44,057 bases of DNA from Nostocales cyanobacterium (GCA_004292695.1 RDXV01000021.1:1-44057); one strand, 5' to 3'. Shown: positions 8,513-17,250, numbered from the stretch's first letter. A program made the numbers and translations. The notes: generated by a model from the letters alone, not told the origin.

Positions 8513-8727
8513 TGTAAATTCTCCTATGACGAAATTTTAATAGTGATTTCACACGGTTTATAGTTAGTTCCCTGGGTTTGAGAGAGCAGGGTGTTTAACT
8601 GACTTACTTTCTGATAACACAATTACCTAATTTTGGCAGAAAACCTCTGAATAAACACCTTATTTTTCGTTTTTTGGTGTAAGTACAACCTTCTCTTATA
8701 CTCCCAAATAAAATTTCAATCAGATAG

Positions 8728-8925
8728 CTACTGAATATTAGCGATCCGAAATCCCATCACACACTCATACTGTTCTGGCTGTTGTTCAGTACATTTACGA
8801 ACAGCGTGACCACAACCGAGCTTACCTCCGTGCCAACGGGGTTTACCACTGTCATTAGCAAGTAAACAAGATTGGCAAACTTGCTCAGGGGCAAAGACTT
8901 GATCATCCGTTAAAATGACTAACAT
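8728..8925 (-). CDS. Small Cys-rich conserved protein (putative zinc-binding)
   Basis: From the ATG at 8925 the protein has 65 residues. A longer frame to 8958 is possible, but a strong AGGAGG seven bases before 8925 fixes this start. Cysteines at 17 and 20 (VCQSC), 38 (with His40, GCGH), 45 and 55 suggest one or two metal sites. The N-terminus MLVILTDDQVFAPEQVC has the look of a beta strand and turn. The last residues, YECVMGFRIANIQ, resemble an FRI-type strand. I recognise the style of a short cyanobacterial conserved protein but cannot name a function. It stands alone, divergent from glyA. Confidence 0.7.
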   Translation of the reverse strand: MLVILTDDQVFAPEQVCQSCLLANDSGKPRWHGGKLGCGHAVRKCTEQQPEQYECVMGFRIANIQ

Positions 8926-9168
8926 CTCAATCCCTCCTGTCCATCCTTTAAGATTCAAGGTATAAACGCAGAAAATAGCAAATACTTGGTCACTGCACCT
9001 GATTTTATTGTATGTTAGTTAATCTGGTTATTTTTTTTTGTTAGTCAAAGTTAATACGTAGACTTTCAAGACCAGTTAAAAGCACACCCAAAACCCAAAG
9101 CTTAATAATACATAAAATTCACAAAAACCTGCTCTTGAATAATCAAGTTAACATCTAAACAGACTGAA

Positions 9169-9190
9169 AAAACAGTTATAACACTGTTTT
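9169..9190. promoter_or_regulatory. Perfect inverted repeat upstream of glyA
   Basis: AAAACAGT (9169-9176), a six-base loop, and ACTGTTTT (9183-9190) lie 57 bases before the glyA start. It could be an operator or a 5' leader hairpin. It is the only strong symmetry in the 288-base glyA upstream gap. Confidence 0.4.
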
Positions 9191-9246
9191 CATCGTGCAT
9201 AAAGCACATAAAAACTAAACTAAACAACCACTAAAGGAATAGAAAA

Positions 9247-10530
9247 GTGAGTAAAACCAACTCAGACATACTCAGAGCATCAGATCCCGCTGTTAACGAA
9301 TTAATCAACCAAGAATTACAGAGACAGCGTGATCACCTAGAAATGATCGCCAGTGAAAACTTTACCTCTGCTGCTGTATTAGCTGCTCAAGGTTCAGTTT
9401 TAACCAACAAATACGCCGAAGGTTTACCAGGAAAACGTTACTATGGTGGCTGTGAATTTGTAGATAAAATTGAACAGATAGCCATTGACAGAGCAAAACA
9501 GCTATTTGGTGCGGCCCATGCTAACGTTCAACCCCATTCTGGCGCACAGGCAAACTTTGCCGTATTTCTAACCTTATTAGAACCCGGTGATAAAATCATG
9601 GGTATGGACTTGTCACATGGTGGACATTTAACTCATGGTTCTCCAGTCAACGTTTCCGGTAAATGGTTTCAAGTTCAACACTATGGAGTTAGCCAAACCA
9701 CAGAACAACTAGATTACGATCAAATTCGTGATTTAGCCCTGAAAGAACGTCCAAAATTATTAATTTGCGGTTATTCAGCCTACCCTCGCATCATTGACTT
9801 TGCCAAATTCCGCAGTATTGCTGATGAAATAGGCGCTTACCTCCTAGCGGATATTGCCCACATTGCTGGGTTAGTAGCTACAGGTCATCATCCTAACCCC
9901 ATACCATACTGTGATGTCGTCACCACCACAACCCACAAAACCCTACGTGGTCCAAGAGGTGGTTTAATCTTAACCCGTGATGCTGATCTGGGTAAAAAGT
10001 TTGACAAATCTGTTTTCCCTGGTACTCAAGGCGGACCCTTAGAACACGTCATAGCTGGTAAAGCGGTGGCCTTTGGTGAAGCACTTCAACCAGAATTTAC
10101 GACTTACTGTGGTCAAGTTATAGAAAATGCCCGTGCTTTAGCTACCCAACTACAAAACCGGGGACTAAAGTTAGTATCTAATGGTACAGATAACCATTTA
10201 ATGTTAGTAGATTTACGTTCTATTGGCATGACAGGTAAAAAGGCAGATCAGTTAGTCAGTGGCGTAAATATCACCGCTAATAAAAATACAGTGCCTTTTG
10301 ATCCAGAATCACCATTTGTTACCAGTGGCTTGAGATTAGGATCAGCCGCTATGACCACCAGAGGTTTAGGTGTAGCAGAATTTACAGAGATAGGTAACAT
10401 TATTGGCGATCGCCTACTTTCCCCTGACTCAGACACAGTAGCAGAAGACTGTCGTCGTCGAGTCGCTTCTTTATGTGAACGTTTCCCTCTCTACCCACAC
10501 TTGCAACTACCAGTACCAGCAATGGTTTAG
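9247..10530 (+). CDS. glyA: Serine hydroxymethyltransferase
   Basis: 427 residues, the usual length. This PLP enzyme interconverts serine and glycine while loading tetrahydrofolate with a one-carbon unit. It supplies C1 units for purines, thymidylate and methionine and joins the photorespiratory glycine route. Visible marks are [45 protein letters not shown]-like residues 91-103, [13 protein letters not shown] and the PLP motif [14 protein letters not shown] with Lys231 as the Schiff-base lysine. The start is GTG (9247), supported by AAGGA eight bases upstream. A perfect stem-loop lies 22 bases after the stop. The inverted repeat at 9169-9190 may regulate it. Confidence 0.97.
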   Translation: MSKTNSDILRASDPAVNELINQELQRQRDHLEMIASENFTSAAVLAAQGSVLTNKYAEGLPGKRYYGGCEFVDKIEQIAIDRAKQLFGAAHANVQPHSGAQANFAVFLTLLEPGDKIMGMDLSHGGHLTHGSPVNVSGKWFQVQHYGVSQTTEQLDYDQIRDLALKERPKLLICGYSAYPRIIDFAKFRSIADEIGAYLLADIAHIAGLVATGHHPNPIPYCDVVTTTTHKTLRGPRGGLILTRDADLGKKFDKSVFPGTQGGPLEHVIAGKAVAFGEALQPEFTTYCGQVIENARALATQLQNRGLKLVSNGTDNHLMLVDLRSIGMTGKKADQLVSGVNITANKNTVPFDPESPFVTSGLRLGSAAMTTRGLGVAEFTEIGNIIGDRLLSPDSDTVAEDCRRRVASLCERFPLYPHLQLPVPAMV

Positions 10531-10552
10531 GTGGTTGATAATTTTGGATCTG

Positions 10553-10575
10553 GGATCATGAATTAATCATGATCC
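10553..10575 (+). terminator. Stem-loop downstream of glyA
   Basis: GGATCATGA and TCATGATCC pair perfectly over nine bases around an ATTAA loop, 22 bases after the glyA stop. There is no run of T after it, so it may be an mRNA-stabilising 3' hairpin rather than a classical intrinsic terminator. Confidence 0.5.
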
Positions 10576-10679
10576 ACTCCTTAACATTGTGAGTAGGTAG
10601 TTTAGCCCTAGCCATTGCTGGTGTTCCCAGTAATGTTACTTATGCCTACACATCTATCTCTGTGTTAAGCTATACTATG

Positions 10680-10705
10680 TGGCGAGTTTGGAAACTTTCT
10701 CGCCA
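10680..10705 (+). promoter_or_regulatory. Inverted repeat just upstream of the cinA-like gene
   Basis: TGGCGAG (10680-10686) and CTCGCCA (10699-10705) form a seven-base stem. The centre can alternatively pair as AGTTT-GG-AAACT. The following TTTTAAAT lies 22 bases before the start codon, so it could be a leader hairpin or operator. Confidence 0.4.
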
Positions 10706-10727
10706 ATTTTAAATAAGTATTATTGTC

Positions 10728-11975
10728 ATGAGTGCAGAAATTATATGTGTTGGTACAGAACTGTTGTTAGGAGATATCCTCAACAGCAATTCTCAGTTTA
10801 TCGCCCAGCAATTAGCCCAACTAGGTATTCCCCATTACTATCAAACCGTAGTCGGTGATAACCCAGAAAGAATTAAACAAGTCATTGAAATTGCCATTTC
10901 TAGAGCAGAAATATTGATTTTCACAGGTGGACTAGGACCAACACCCGATGATCTCACCTGTGAAACTATCGCTGATTTTTTTGGTGTTCCTTTGGTGGAA
11001 AGGGCAGAAATTATTGAAGATATCACCCAAAAATTTGCTCAGAGAGGGCGAGAAATGTCTCCCAGCAACCTTAAACAAGCCTTAATTCCCCAAGGAGCAG
11101 AAATTTTACCCAACCCTACAGGTACAGCGCCGGGTATTATCTGGCAACCACACCCAAAAATTACCATTTTTACATTTCCCGGAGTTCCCAGTGAAATGCA
11201 GCGGATGTGGTCAGATACAACATTCCCATATCTGAAAAGTCGGGGATGGGGTCAAGAAATTATTTACAGTCGCAGTTTGAAGTTTTGGGGTGTGAGTGAA
11301 TCAGCCTTAGCAGAAAAAGTATCTGGTTATCTTAACTTATCTAATCCTACTGTAGCACCTTACGCCGGTAATGGAGAAGTTAGGTTAAGAATTTCGGCCA
11401 AAGCAGCTAACCCACAAACAGCAGAAGCATTAATTACACCTATTGCAAAACAAATAAGAAAAATTACGGATTTAGACTGTTACGGTGCTGATAAGGATAC
11501 CTTAGCTTCTGTTGTCGGTGAATTATTACGAGCATCCGGTACGACATTATCAGTAGCAGAGTCTTGTACAGGTGGTGGACTAGGGAAACTCTTAACAGAA
11601 ATACCTGGTAGTTCTGACTATTTTTTTGGTGGTATAATCGCCTATGATAATCCTATCAAAGTTAAATTGTTAGGTGTTAATGCTGAAGATTTACAAAATT
11701 TAGGTGCGGTCAGCGCAACAGTAGCTGAACAAATGGCTATTGGTGTGAAAACATCCTTAAATACTACATGGGGGTTAAGTATTACTGGTATTGCAGGACC
11801 TGGTGGCGGAACAGATACAAAGCCTGTGGGTTTAGTTTACATCGGGTTAGCAGGACCACAAGGCTATGTCAAAAACTATGAATGTCGGTTTGGAGCAGTG
11901 CGTACTCGATCCTTTATTCAGTATCTCAGTGCCTCTACTGCTTTGGATCAATTACGTCGCAAGTTACTGGAGTAA
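10728..11975 (+). CDS. cinA: CinA family protein (molybdopterin-binding plus NMN amidohydrolase domains)
   Basis: 415 residues, the full two-domain length. Residues 1-170 form the MoaB/MogA-like (COG1058) domain: AEIICVGTELLLGDILNSN, then IFTGGLGPTPDDLTCETIA and TFPGVPSEMQRMW. Residues about 260-412 form the PncC-like domain, with SVAESCTGGGLGKLLTEIPG, the serine and cysteine region of the active site, and LSITGIAGPGGGTDTKPVG. In other bacteria this protein hydrolyses nicotinamide mononucleotide to nicotinate mononucleotide (pyridine nucleotide salvage) and may have ADP-ribose pyrophosphatase activity. The competence link in the name comes from gram-positives. It follows glyA on the same strand after 197 bases, with hairpins between, so it is probably transcribed separately. 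Confidence 0.95.
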   Translation: MSAEIICVGTELLLGDILNSNSQFIAQQLAQLGIPHYYQTVVGDNPERIKQVIEIAISRAEILIFTGGLGPTPDDLTCETIADFFGVPLVERAEIIEDITQKFAQRGREMSPSNLKQALIPQGAEILPNPTGTAPGIIWQPHPKITIFTFPGVPSEMQRMWSDTTFPYLKSRGWGQEIIYSRSLKFWGVSESALAEKVSGYLNLSNPTVAPYAGNGEVRLRISAKAANPQTAEALITPIAKQIRKITDLDCYGADKDTLASVVGELLRASGTTLSVAESCTGGGLGKLLTEIPGSSDYFFGGIIAYDNPIKVKLLGVNAEDLQNLGAVSATVAEQMAIGVKTSLNTTWGLSITGIAGPGGGTDTKPVGLVYIGLAGPQGYVKNYECRFGAVRTRSFIQYLSASTALDQLRRKLLE

Positions 11976-11990
11976 ATATAAATTTTTGAT

Positions 11991-12020
11991 GAATTTTCTG
12001 TGAATTTTCTGTGAATTTTA
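11991..12020. repeat. Tandem 11-base repeat GAATTTTCTGT (2.7 copies)
   Basis: Two perfect copies and a partial third copy begin 15 bases after the cinA stop codon. Confidence 0.6.
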
Positions 12021-12110
12021 GATGAAGTGATGTGTGAATAAATTTACAAGTTTAACAATATATGATTCACTGCGGCTTAATATAACCTGGATAATGTCAA
12101 ATTGTTATTT

Positions 12111-12135
12111 TTCATAAGTATGTATAATTTATGAA
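12111..12135 (+). promoter_or_regulatory. Inverted repeat flanking a -10-like box
   Basis: TTCATAA (12111-12117) and TTATGAA (12129-12135) are perfect arms. Between them lies TATAAT (12123-12128). A weak -35 candidate, TTGTTA, starts at 12102 with 15-base spacing. It could be a regulated promoter for the glycan cluster 420 bases downstream. Confidence 0.3.
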
Positions 12136-12332
12136 GCATAGGAATTTTTGCCAATAGACTATATCCTGGTATGGACAGAATAATTAGTTTTGCATAAGTT
12201 ATGACGAAACAACTATGATTTTGTGATATTTTATTAAATTGCAAACATAGATTTTCTTTTGATGGATTATTCTAGTAATCTAATCACAAGAAAAATGGCA
12301 CATTGGCAACACATTACTTTATCTAAATGTTA

Positions 12333-12500
12333 CTACATGATTTGTACATCTTCACTTGGATAGGACATAGTAAATATCCTTAGTGGTTTTTCCGGAACTG
12401 GTTTAACTTTATTGTCAAATATATAAACTTTTGTTTGATGATATTTGTTATTTACTTGCACCACGTCTAATATATAAAAATCTTTTCGAGGGATAGACAT
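12333..12500 (-). CDS. Possible small protein, 55 residues, uncertain
   Basis: Starting from the ATG at 12500 the frame encodes 55 residues (MSIPRKDFYILDVVQ...), and a GTG at 12515 gives 60. The composition looks protein-like, with alternating strands such as TKVYIFDNKVKPVPEKPLRI. The segments FTMSIPRKD and FTMSYPSED near the two ends of the longer form resemble each other. An AGGTGA about 11 bases upstream could be a weak ribosome-binding site. There are no recognised motifs. It lies opposite to the glycan cluster in a long gap. It may be a chance frame. Confidence 0.3.
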   Translation of the reverse strand: MSIPRKDFYILDVVQVNNKYHQTKVYIFDNKVKPVPEKPLRIFTMSYPSEDVQIM

Positions 12501-12552
12501 TGTAAAACATATCACCTGTGATTCTCAAAAACTTCGACAGGAAAACAAAGCT

Positions 12553-13992
12553 ATGGCATTCTGGCCGAAAAAGTCAAACACTTCCCAGTCATCTACATCA
12601 CCGAGTCAGGAGTTAGATAACTATAAAAACTGGCTAAACACATCCGAAAGTACCAATGCTCAAAGCAAAGAAATAAGTCAAGAAAATAACGTCAACAAGC
12701 AAAATATACCGCTATCCACAAAAGATATCTTCAATCTTGTGGAATCACACAGTGATAAGAGTAAAAACAACTTAAAAGTCTCAATTATTACTGAATTTTA
12801 TCCTCCCGACTATGCCGCTACTGGACAATTAATTGAAGAATTAGCCAAGCAGTTAGAAGCACAGGGAGTAAAACTTGAAGTTTTCACAGGCCAGCCAGGT
12901 TATGCTTTCTCAAAAGCAACCGCTCCAGCTTTAGAAAAATCCGGTCGCCTTCGCGTCCAGAGATCCCGTTCTACACAAGTTTGGTCTGGTAGAATTCGTG
13001 GTAAAGCAATCAATGGCATCTTGTTTACACTGCGTGCTTTCTTACACTTAATAAAAAATTATCGTCAACACAACGTATTCCTAGTTACATCTGCCCCACC
13101 TTTCTTGCCAGTAGCGGCATATCTAGCACATTTATGTTTAGGGATGTCCTACGTTTGTTTAATATATGACTTATATCCAGATATTGCGATCGCATTGGGA
13201 GTAATAGACAAAAAGCATTGGTTGGCAAGATTTTGGCGAGGACTAAACAAAAGAATTTGGCGTAAATCAAAAGGAATAATAGTGTTAAGTCCTAATATGA
13301 GGGAGAGAGTGGTATCAACCTGTCCTGATGTAGCCGATAAAGTATCAGTAATTCATAGCTGGGGAGATCCCAATTTAATAGTACCCATTAGTAAAGAAAA
13401 AAATTGGTTTGCCAAACAACATAATCTAGTTAACAAATTTACTGTTCTTTATTCTGGTAATATGGGCAGATGTCATGATACAAAAACAATTCTAGAAACT
13501 GCCAAACAATTAAGAAACGATCCTATACAATTTGTGTGTATTGGTGATGGTGCAAAGCGGAATAGTTTTATGGAAGCCGTCAAAAGGTCGGGACTTACCA
13601 ACTTTCTGTTTCTACCATATCAGGATAAAGACGTGTTACCTTATTCGTTAACAGCTTGCGACCTATCTTTAGTTAGTGTGGACGAAGGCATGGAAAGTTT
13701 AGTTGCCCCTAGTAAGCTTTACCCAGCTCTAGCAGCCGGCAGACCAGTAGCAGTAATTTGCTCAAAACACTCTTACCTGCGCCAGTTAATAGCTGATGGT
13801 AAATGTGGAGTTAGTGTAGAAAATGGAGATAGTTTTGCTCTTGCTGAATTTATTCGTCTGCTAAACAGCGATCGCCAACTAGCAGAGTTAATGGGGAAAT
13901 CCTCTAGGGAGTATTTACAATCGAACTTTACACCGCAAATCATAGCTGAACAGTATTTCCAAATGCTCGAAAAATCTATTTCATCATCTTAG
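12553..13992 (+). CDS. Glycosyltransferase family 4 protein (WcaI-like)
   Basis: 479 residues. An N-terminal extension of about 75 residues is rich in Ser, Asn, Gln and Lys and looks disordered. The GT-B fold begins at about residue 77 with VSIITEFYPPDYAATGQL, typical of the WcaI/colanic-acid type of GT4. The C-terminal Rossmann domain shows TVLYSGNMGRCHDTKTILE and DEGMESLVAPSKLYPALAAG, the donor-binding region where the usual acidic pair is found. It transfers a sugar from a nucleotide donor to a growing lipid-linked glycan at the cytoplasmic face. It is the first gene of a same-strand run that ends at 43647, and it carries two HIP1 sites, unlike most later genes. The disordered extension is unusual and could be a protein-protein contact. 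Confidence 0.88.
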   Translation: MAFWPKKSNTSQSSTSPSQELDNYKNWLNTSESTNAQSKEISQENNVNKQNIPLSTKDIFNLVESHSDKSKNNLKVSIITEFYPPDYAATGQLIEELAKQLEAQGVKLEVFTGQPGYAFSKATAPALEKSGRLRVQRSRSTQVWSGRIRGKAINGILFTLRAFLHLIKNYRQHNVFLVTSAPPFLPVAAYLAHLCLGMSYVCLIYDLYPDIAIALGVIDKKHWLARFWRGLNKRIWRKSKGIIVLSPNMRERVVSTCPDVADKVSVIHSWGDPNLIVPISKEKNWFAKQHNLVNKFTVLYSGNMGRCHDTKTILETAKQLRNDPIQFVCIGDGAKRNSFMEAVKRSGLTNFLFLPYQDKDVLPYSLTACDLSLVSVDEGMESLVAPSKLYPALAAGRPVAVICSKHSYLRQLIADGKCGVSVENGDSFALAEFIRLLNSDRQLAELMGKSSREYLQSNFTPQIIAEQYFQMLEKSISSS

Positions 13993-14106
13993 AATCTAGA
14001 TTAACACTACATAACATGATATGATCACCAGCTAGTTTACAAACCTCCAAATTTTCCACTGTAATCAATTTAATAATTGAAATTCTGAAATAGGAGCAGG
14101 GCTTCG

Positions 14107-14172
14107 ATGGTTTATTTAATCTCAGTCCCTCCACCGCAACCTTCTGATGATATTTGTATCAGCGTAATTTAG
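14107..14172 (+). CDS. Putative 21-residue leader ORF
   Basis: ATG at 14107 opens a 21-codon frame (MVYLISVPPPQPSDDICISV plus one residue) ending at TAG 14170-14172. An AGGAG at 14092-14096 precedes it at 10 bases. Its stop codon overlaps the AGGAGG ribosome-binding site (14171-14176) of the next gene, so ribosomes ending here would cover or re-initiate at that start. It contains a Pro run (PPPQP) that could slow translation. The arrangement looks like a translational-coupling leader. The peptide itself may have no function. Confidence 0.45.
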   Translation: MVYLISVPPPQPSDDICISVI

Positions 14173-14181
14173 GAGGCCGAA

Positions 14182-14607
14182 GTGCAGAAAAGGTGTGACC
14201 GAAATCGGAAACGTTCTAAACGTAGAGCTATATACTGTCCCGTTCATAACTGTTACATGGATAGTATGAGTCAAAAATACAATCTATTTACAGAAAAAGC
14301 TGGACAGTTACAGCAGAGAGGCATCAGAAAAAGAGAAGCTCTCATGTTAGTTGCAGCTAAAACAGCAGTACCTTTAGAGGGAGAATGGTTAGAAGCTTTT
14401 TGGTGTGAACACTGCCAAGAGACTAAATGGTATCACGTTCGTAAACACGAATCTGTATATGAACTATCATTAGCACCGGCAGAATTGTGGCAACAAGCAA
14501 CAGGCGTAATTAATCCCCATCGTAATCCTTCTGTTGGCGAGTTTACCTTTAGACAGGCTCAGGTAGTTGGTGGGAATAACATCAAAGATTTTTGGATCAA
14601 CAACTAA
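14182..14607 (+). CDS. Zinc-ribbon-like conserved cyanobacterial protein, unknown function
   Basis: 141 residues from a GTG start with a perfect AGGAGG five bases before it. A very basic N-terminus (RCDRNRKRSKRRA) is followed by CPVHNC (Cys19, His22, Cys24) and, after a helical segment (AGQLQQRGIRKREALMLVAA), by CEHC (Cys75, Cys78) with His85 and His89 close by. The pattern suggests one or two zinc sites and possible nucleic-acid binding. No named family is recognised. It stands between a glycosyltransferase gene and the exporter genes and follows a 21-codon leader ORF, so a regulatory role for the cluster is possible but unproven. Confidence 0.7.
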   Translation: MQKRCDRNRKRSKRRAIYCPVHNCYMDSMSQKYNLFTEKAGQLQQRGIRKREALMLVAAKTAVPLEGEWLEAFWCEHCQETKWYHVRKHESVYELSLAPAELWQQATGVINPHRNPSVGEFTFRQAQVVGGNNIKDFWINN

Positions 14608-14838
14608 ACAAAAACACAAAAATTTAATCTATTTTGCTGAGTTAAAAATAAATTATTCATGTTCTTTGGTGATTTTTATGAAAAGGTTAAATCAACTTCA
14701 TCACCAGCCTGATTATCTAGTCATTTCCATGAATTTTTAACTCTAATAGTGTTGTTAGCATCAATTTCCAAAAAGCACAAAGCATAAAGCATAAATAAGA
14801 GTCATTATTTACATTACAATTCATAAACAATTGTTTTA

Positions 14839-15696
14839 ATGAAAGATACTATTTCTCAACAACCAGAACTACCTTCTCAAAAAGAGTTAATCATTGAAGC
14901 AGGAAGAACAGAAGGACAATACTGGAAAGACCTGTGGCGATACCGAGAGTTATTTTACTTCTTGGCTTGGAGAGATATTTTAGTACGTTATAAACAGACA
15001 GCCATAGGTATTGCTTGGGCATTAATTAGACCATTTTTGACTATGGTAGTATTCACAGTAGTATTTGGAAGATTAGCAAAATTACCATCAGAAGGAGTAC
15101 CTTACCCTATTCTCGTCTTTTCAGCTATGCTGCCTTGGCAATTTTTTGCTAATTCTCTTTCAGAATGCAGTAATAGTTTAATCAGTAATTCCAATCTGAT
15201 TTCCAAAGTCTATTTCCCCAGGTTAGTAGTACCAACCAGTGCAGTAGTAGTGAGTTTTGTGGACTTCATGATCTCAGGGATGATCTTACTAGCATTGATG
15301 ATTTGGTATAACTTTGTCCCCAGTTGGCGAATTATTACCCTACCTTTATTCATTGGTATTGCTTTTTCCGCCTCAATGGGTGCAGGACTATGGTTTGCTT
15401 CTCTAAATGTCAAGTATCGAGATTTTAGATACATAGTTCCATTTATTGTACAATTTGGTTTGTATATTTCACCTGTAGGATTCAGCAGTAATGTAGTTCC
15501 TGAAAATTGGCGTTTTATATATTCATTAAATCCAATAGTAGGAGTAATTGATGGTTTTCGTTGGGCTATCTTGGGGGGACAGTCAAATCTTTATCTACCA
15601 GGATTTGTTTTATCTTTAATCCTTGTATTTTTATTATTGATTAGTGGCATTTGGTACTTCCGTAAAATGGAAAGAAGATTTGCAGACGTAATTTAA
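14839..15696 (+). CDS. wzm: ABC-2 type polysaccharide export permease (Wzm-like)
   Basis: 285 residues with six hydrophobic helices and the ABC2_membrane pattern. The N-terminal amphipathic segment includes WRDILVRYKQTAIGIAW, typical of Wzm/TagG/KpsM, then IRPFLTMVVFTVVFGRLA. Later marks are SKVYFPRLVVPTSAVVVSFV, FASLNVKYRDFRYIVPFIVQ (the gating loop region) and SLNPIVGVIDGFRWAILG. It forms the channel through which a finished, undecaprenyl-linked glycan leaves the cytoplasm. The ATPase partner follows at 15871 on the same strand. The 174-base spacer between them is longer than usual for this pair, but both halves are intact. Confidence 0.93.
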   Translation: MKDTISQQPELPSQKELIIEAGRTEGQYWKDLWRYRELFYFLAWRDILVRYKQTAIGIAWALIRPFLTMVVFTVVFGRLAKLPSEGVPYPILVFSAMLPWQFFANSLSECSNSLISNSNLISKVYFPRLVVPTSAVVVSFVDFMISGMILLALMIWYNFVPSWRIITLPLFIGIAFSASMGAGLWFASLNVKYRDFRYIVPFIVQFGLYISPVGFSSNVVPENWRFIYSLNPIVGVIDGFRWAILGGQSNLYLPGFVLSLILVFLLLISGIWYFRKMERRFADVI

Positions 15697-15870
15697 TTCA
15701 TCATTCAATTTCAATGATCATTAAATTATCCTATTCCCTATGCACTTATATTTATTTCGCATTCAACAACTGAAGTTGAGCTTTGTAAGTATTTAGTATT
15801 TAGTGTTTAATAAAATTTCTAAAGCGTGAAAAACTAATTTGATTACTTTATTAAGTGAAGTATAATACCA

Positions 15871-17172
15871 ATGTCTGATGTAGTTATTCGTGTAGATAAT
15901 CTGAGTAAAAAGTACATTATAGGACACCAAAATCATGAAGGATATACAGCATTACGTGATGTAATAGCTAACAAAGTTAAATCTCTCAGTAATTTAATTA
16001 ATCCTAAAACTTCCAAGGATAATTCTCCATCTGAAGATTTTTGGGCAGTCAAGGATGTTGGTTTTGAAGTAAAACAAGGAGATAGAGTTGGTATTATTGG
16101 GCGTAACGGTGCGGGTAAATCAACACTTCTAAAGATCCTCAGTAGGATTACTGAACCAACTACAGGAAGAATAAGTATTAAAGGCAGAGTTGCGAGTTTA
16201 CTTGAAGTAGGTACTGGTTTTCATGGCGAGTTGACAGGAAGAGAAAACATTTTTCTCAATGGTGCAATATTAGGCATGAGTAAGGCAGAAATTAAACACA
16301 AGTTTGATGAAATTGTTGCTTTTTCAGAGGTAGAAAAATTTTTAGATACACCTGTGAAAAGGTACTCTTCTGGTATGTATGTAAGATTAGCCTTTGCAGT
16401 AGCGGCTCATTTAGAGCCAGAAATTCTAATTGTAGATGAAGTTCTAGCCGTTGGTGACACAGCTTTTCAGCAAAAATGTTTGGGTAAAATGGAAGAAGTT
16501 GGCAGGGAGGGTAGAACAGTTTTATTTGTAAGTCATAATATGGGAACTATAGAAAAACTATGTAATCAAGGACTTTATTTAAAGTCAGGTAAGATTCAAT
16601 GTAGCGGAAAAATAGAATCTTGCTTAAATGAATACTGGCAAAGTCTAGATCACAAGGTTTTATATGCACCAGGTACAATTTATAAGTTAGAAAGTATCAA
16701 CCAATTAACTAAATTCTCTATTGTAGAAATTACACTTCTAGATGAGCAAGAGTTTAGTAAATCAGTTGTTAGAACCTGGGACTATTTGCGAATTAGGATT
16801 AGATATTTTTGTCCTCAACCAATCCCTGTAGCTGGAGTTGATATTGCGATTCATACATTTTCTGGCAGTAAACTAATTCATTTTTCAACAAAACCATTGA
16901 GTGGAATGGAGATATCCTTCACAGAAGGATTTGCAGAGGCTCATTGTGTTATTCCTCGCCTGCCTTTAGCATCAGGAAATTATAGATTAAGTGTAGGTTT
17001 ATCTATTCCTATGCGTCAGTGGCTATGCTGGGAAGAAGGTATAGCTACTTTGGAAGTAAAAGACAAGGATGTATACAATTCTCTTGTACCTCCCGACCAA
17101 AACAGAACACCTATAGCCATAGAACATTATTGGGAAATTCCTGAAAAAACTGCATTGGCAACTATCAATTAG
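15871..17172 (+). CDS. wzt: ABC exporter ATPase with C-terminal cargo-binding domain (Wzt-like)
   Basis: 433 residues. Residues 1-255 form the nucleotide-binding domain: Walker A GRNGAGKS (77-84), signature RYSSGMYVRLAFAVAAHLEP (164-183), Walker B ILIVDE (185-190) and the switch His222 (VSHNMG). A long insert near 35-57 is common in Wzt and TagH proteins. Residues about 270-425 form a beta-rich Wzt C-domain (for example YFCPQPIPVAGVDIAIH and LASGNYRLSVGL). In O-antigen systems this domain reads a modified chain end before export. The extended length therefore argues for a capped polysaccharide. It pairs with the permease at 14839. Confidence 0.94.
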   Translation: MSDVVIRVDNLSKKYIIGHQNHEGYTALRDVIANKVKSLSNLINPKTSKDNSPSEDFWAVKDVGFEVKQGDRVGIIGRNGAGKSTLLKILSRITEPTTGRISIKGRVASLLEVGTGFHGELTGRENIFLNGAILGMSKAEIKHKFDEIVAFSEVEKFLDTPVKRYSSGMYVRLAFAVAAHLEPEILIVDEVLAVGDTAFQQKCLGKMEEVGREGRTVLFVSHNMGTIEKLCNQGLYLKSGKIQCSGKIESCLNEYWQSLDHKVLYAPGTIYKLESINQLTKFSIVEITLLDEQEFSKSVVRTWDYLRIRIRYFCPQPIPVAGVDIAIHTFSGSKLIHFSTKPLSGMEISFTEGFAEAHCVIPRLPLASGNYRLSVGLSIPMRQWLCWEEGIATLEVKDKDVYNSLVPPDQNRTPIAIEHYWEIPEKTALATIN

Positions 17173-17250
17173 CCGCTTAACGTTAATATAGTCATATCTA
17201 GCTAAATTTTACTTTTTTAATTATGGCTATTTGAACAAAAATTTACTGCC

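Larger units (their letters stand above)
11976..12552. other. Intergenic region ahead of the glycan cluster
   Basis: This 577-base AT-rich gap contains 2.7 tandem copies of GAATTTTCTGT (11991-12020), an inverted repeat around a TATAAT (12111-12135), and a possible small minus-strand ORF (12333-12500). It is the most likely place for a promoter that drives the first cluster gene at 12553. Confidence 0.5.

Noticed and set aside
8520-9246. Possible tRNA or glycine riboswitch near glyA
   Set aside because: No cloverleaf or conserved riboswitch core could be found. Only a simple inverted repeat at 9169-9190 is present.
14678-14740. 20-codon frame MKRLNQLHHQP... upstream of the exporter permease
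   Set aside because: It has no ribosome-binding site and no special placement relative to the next start.
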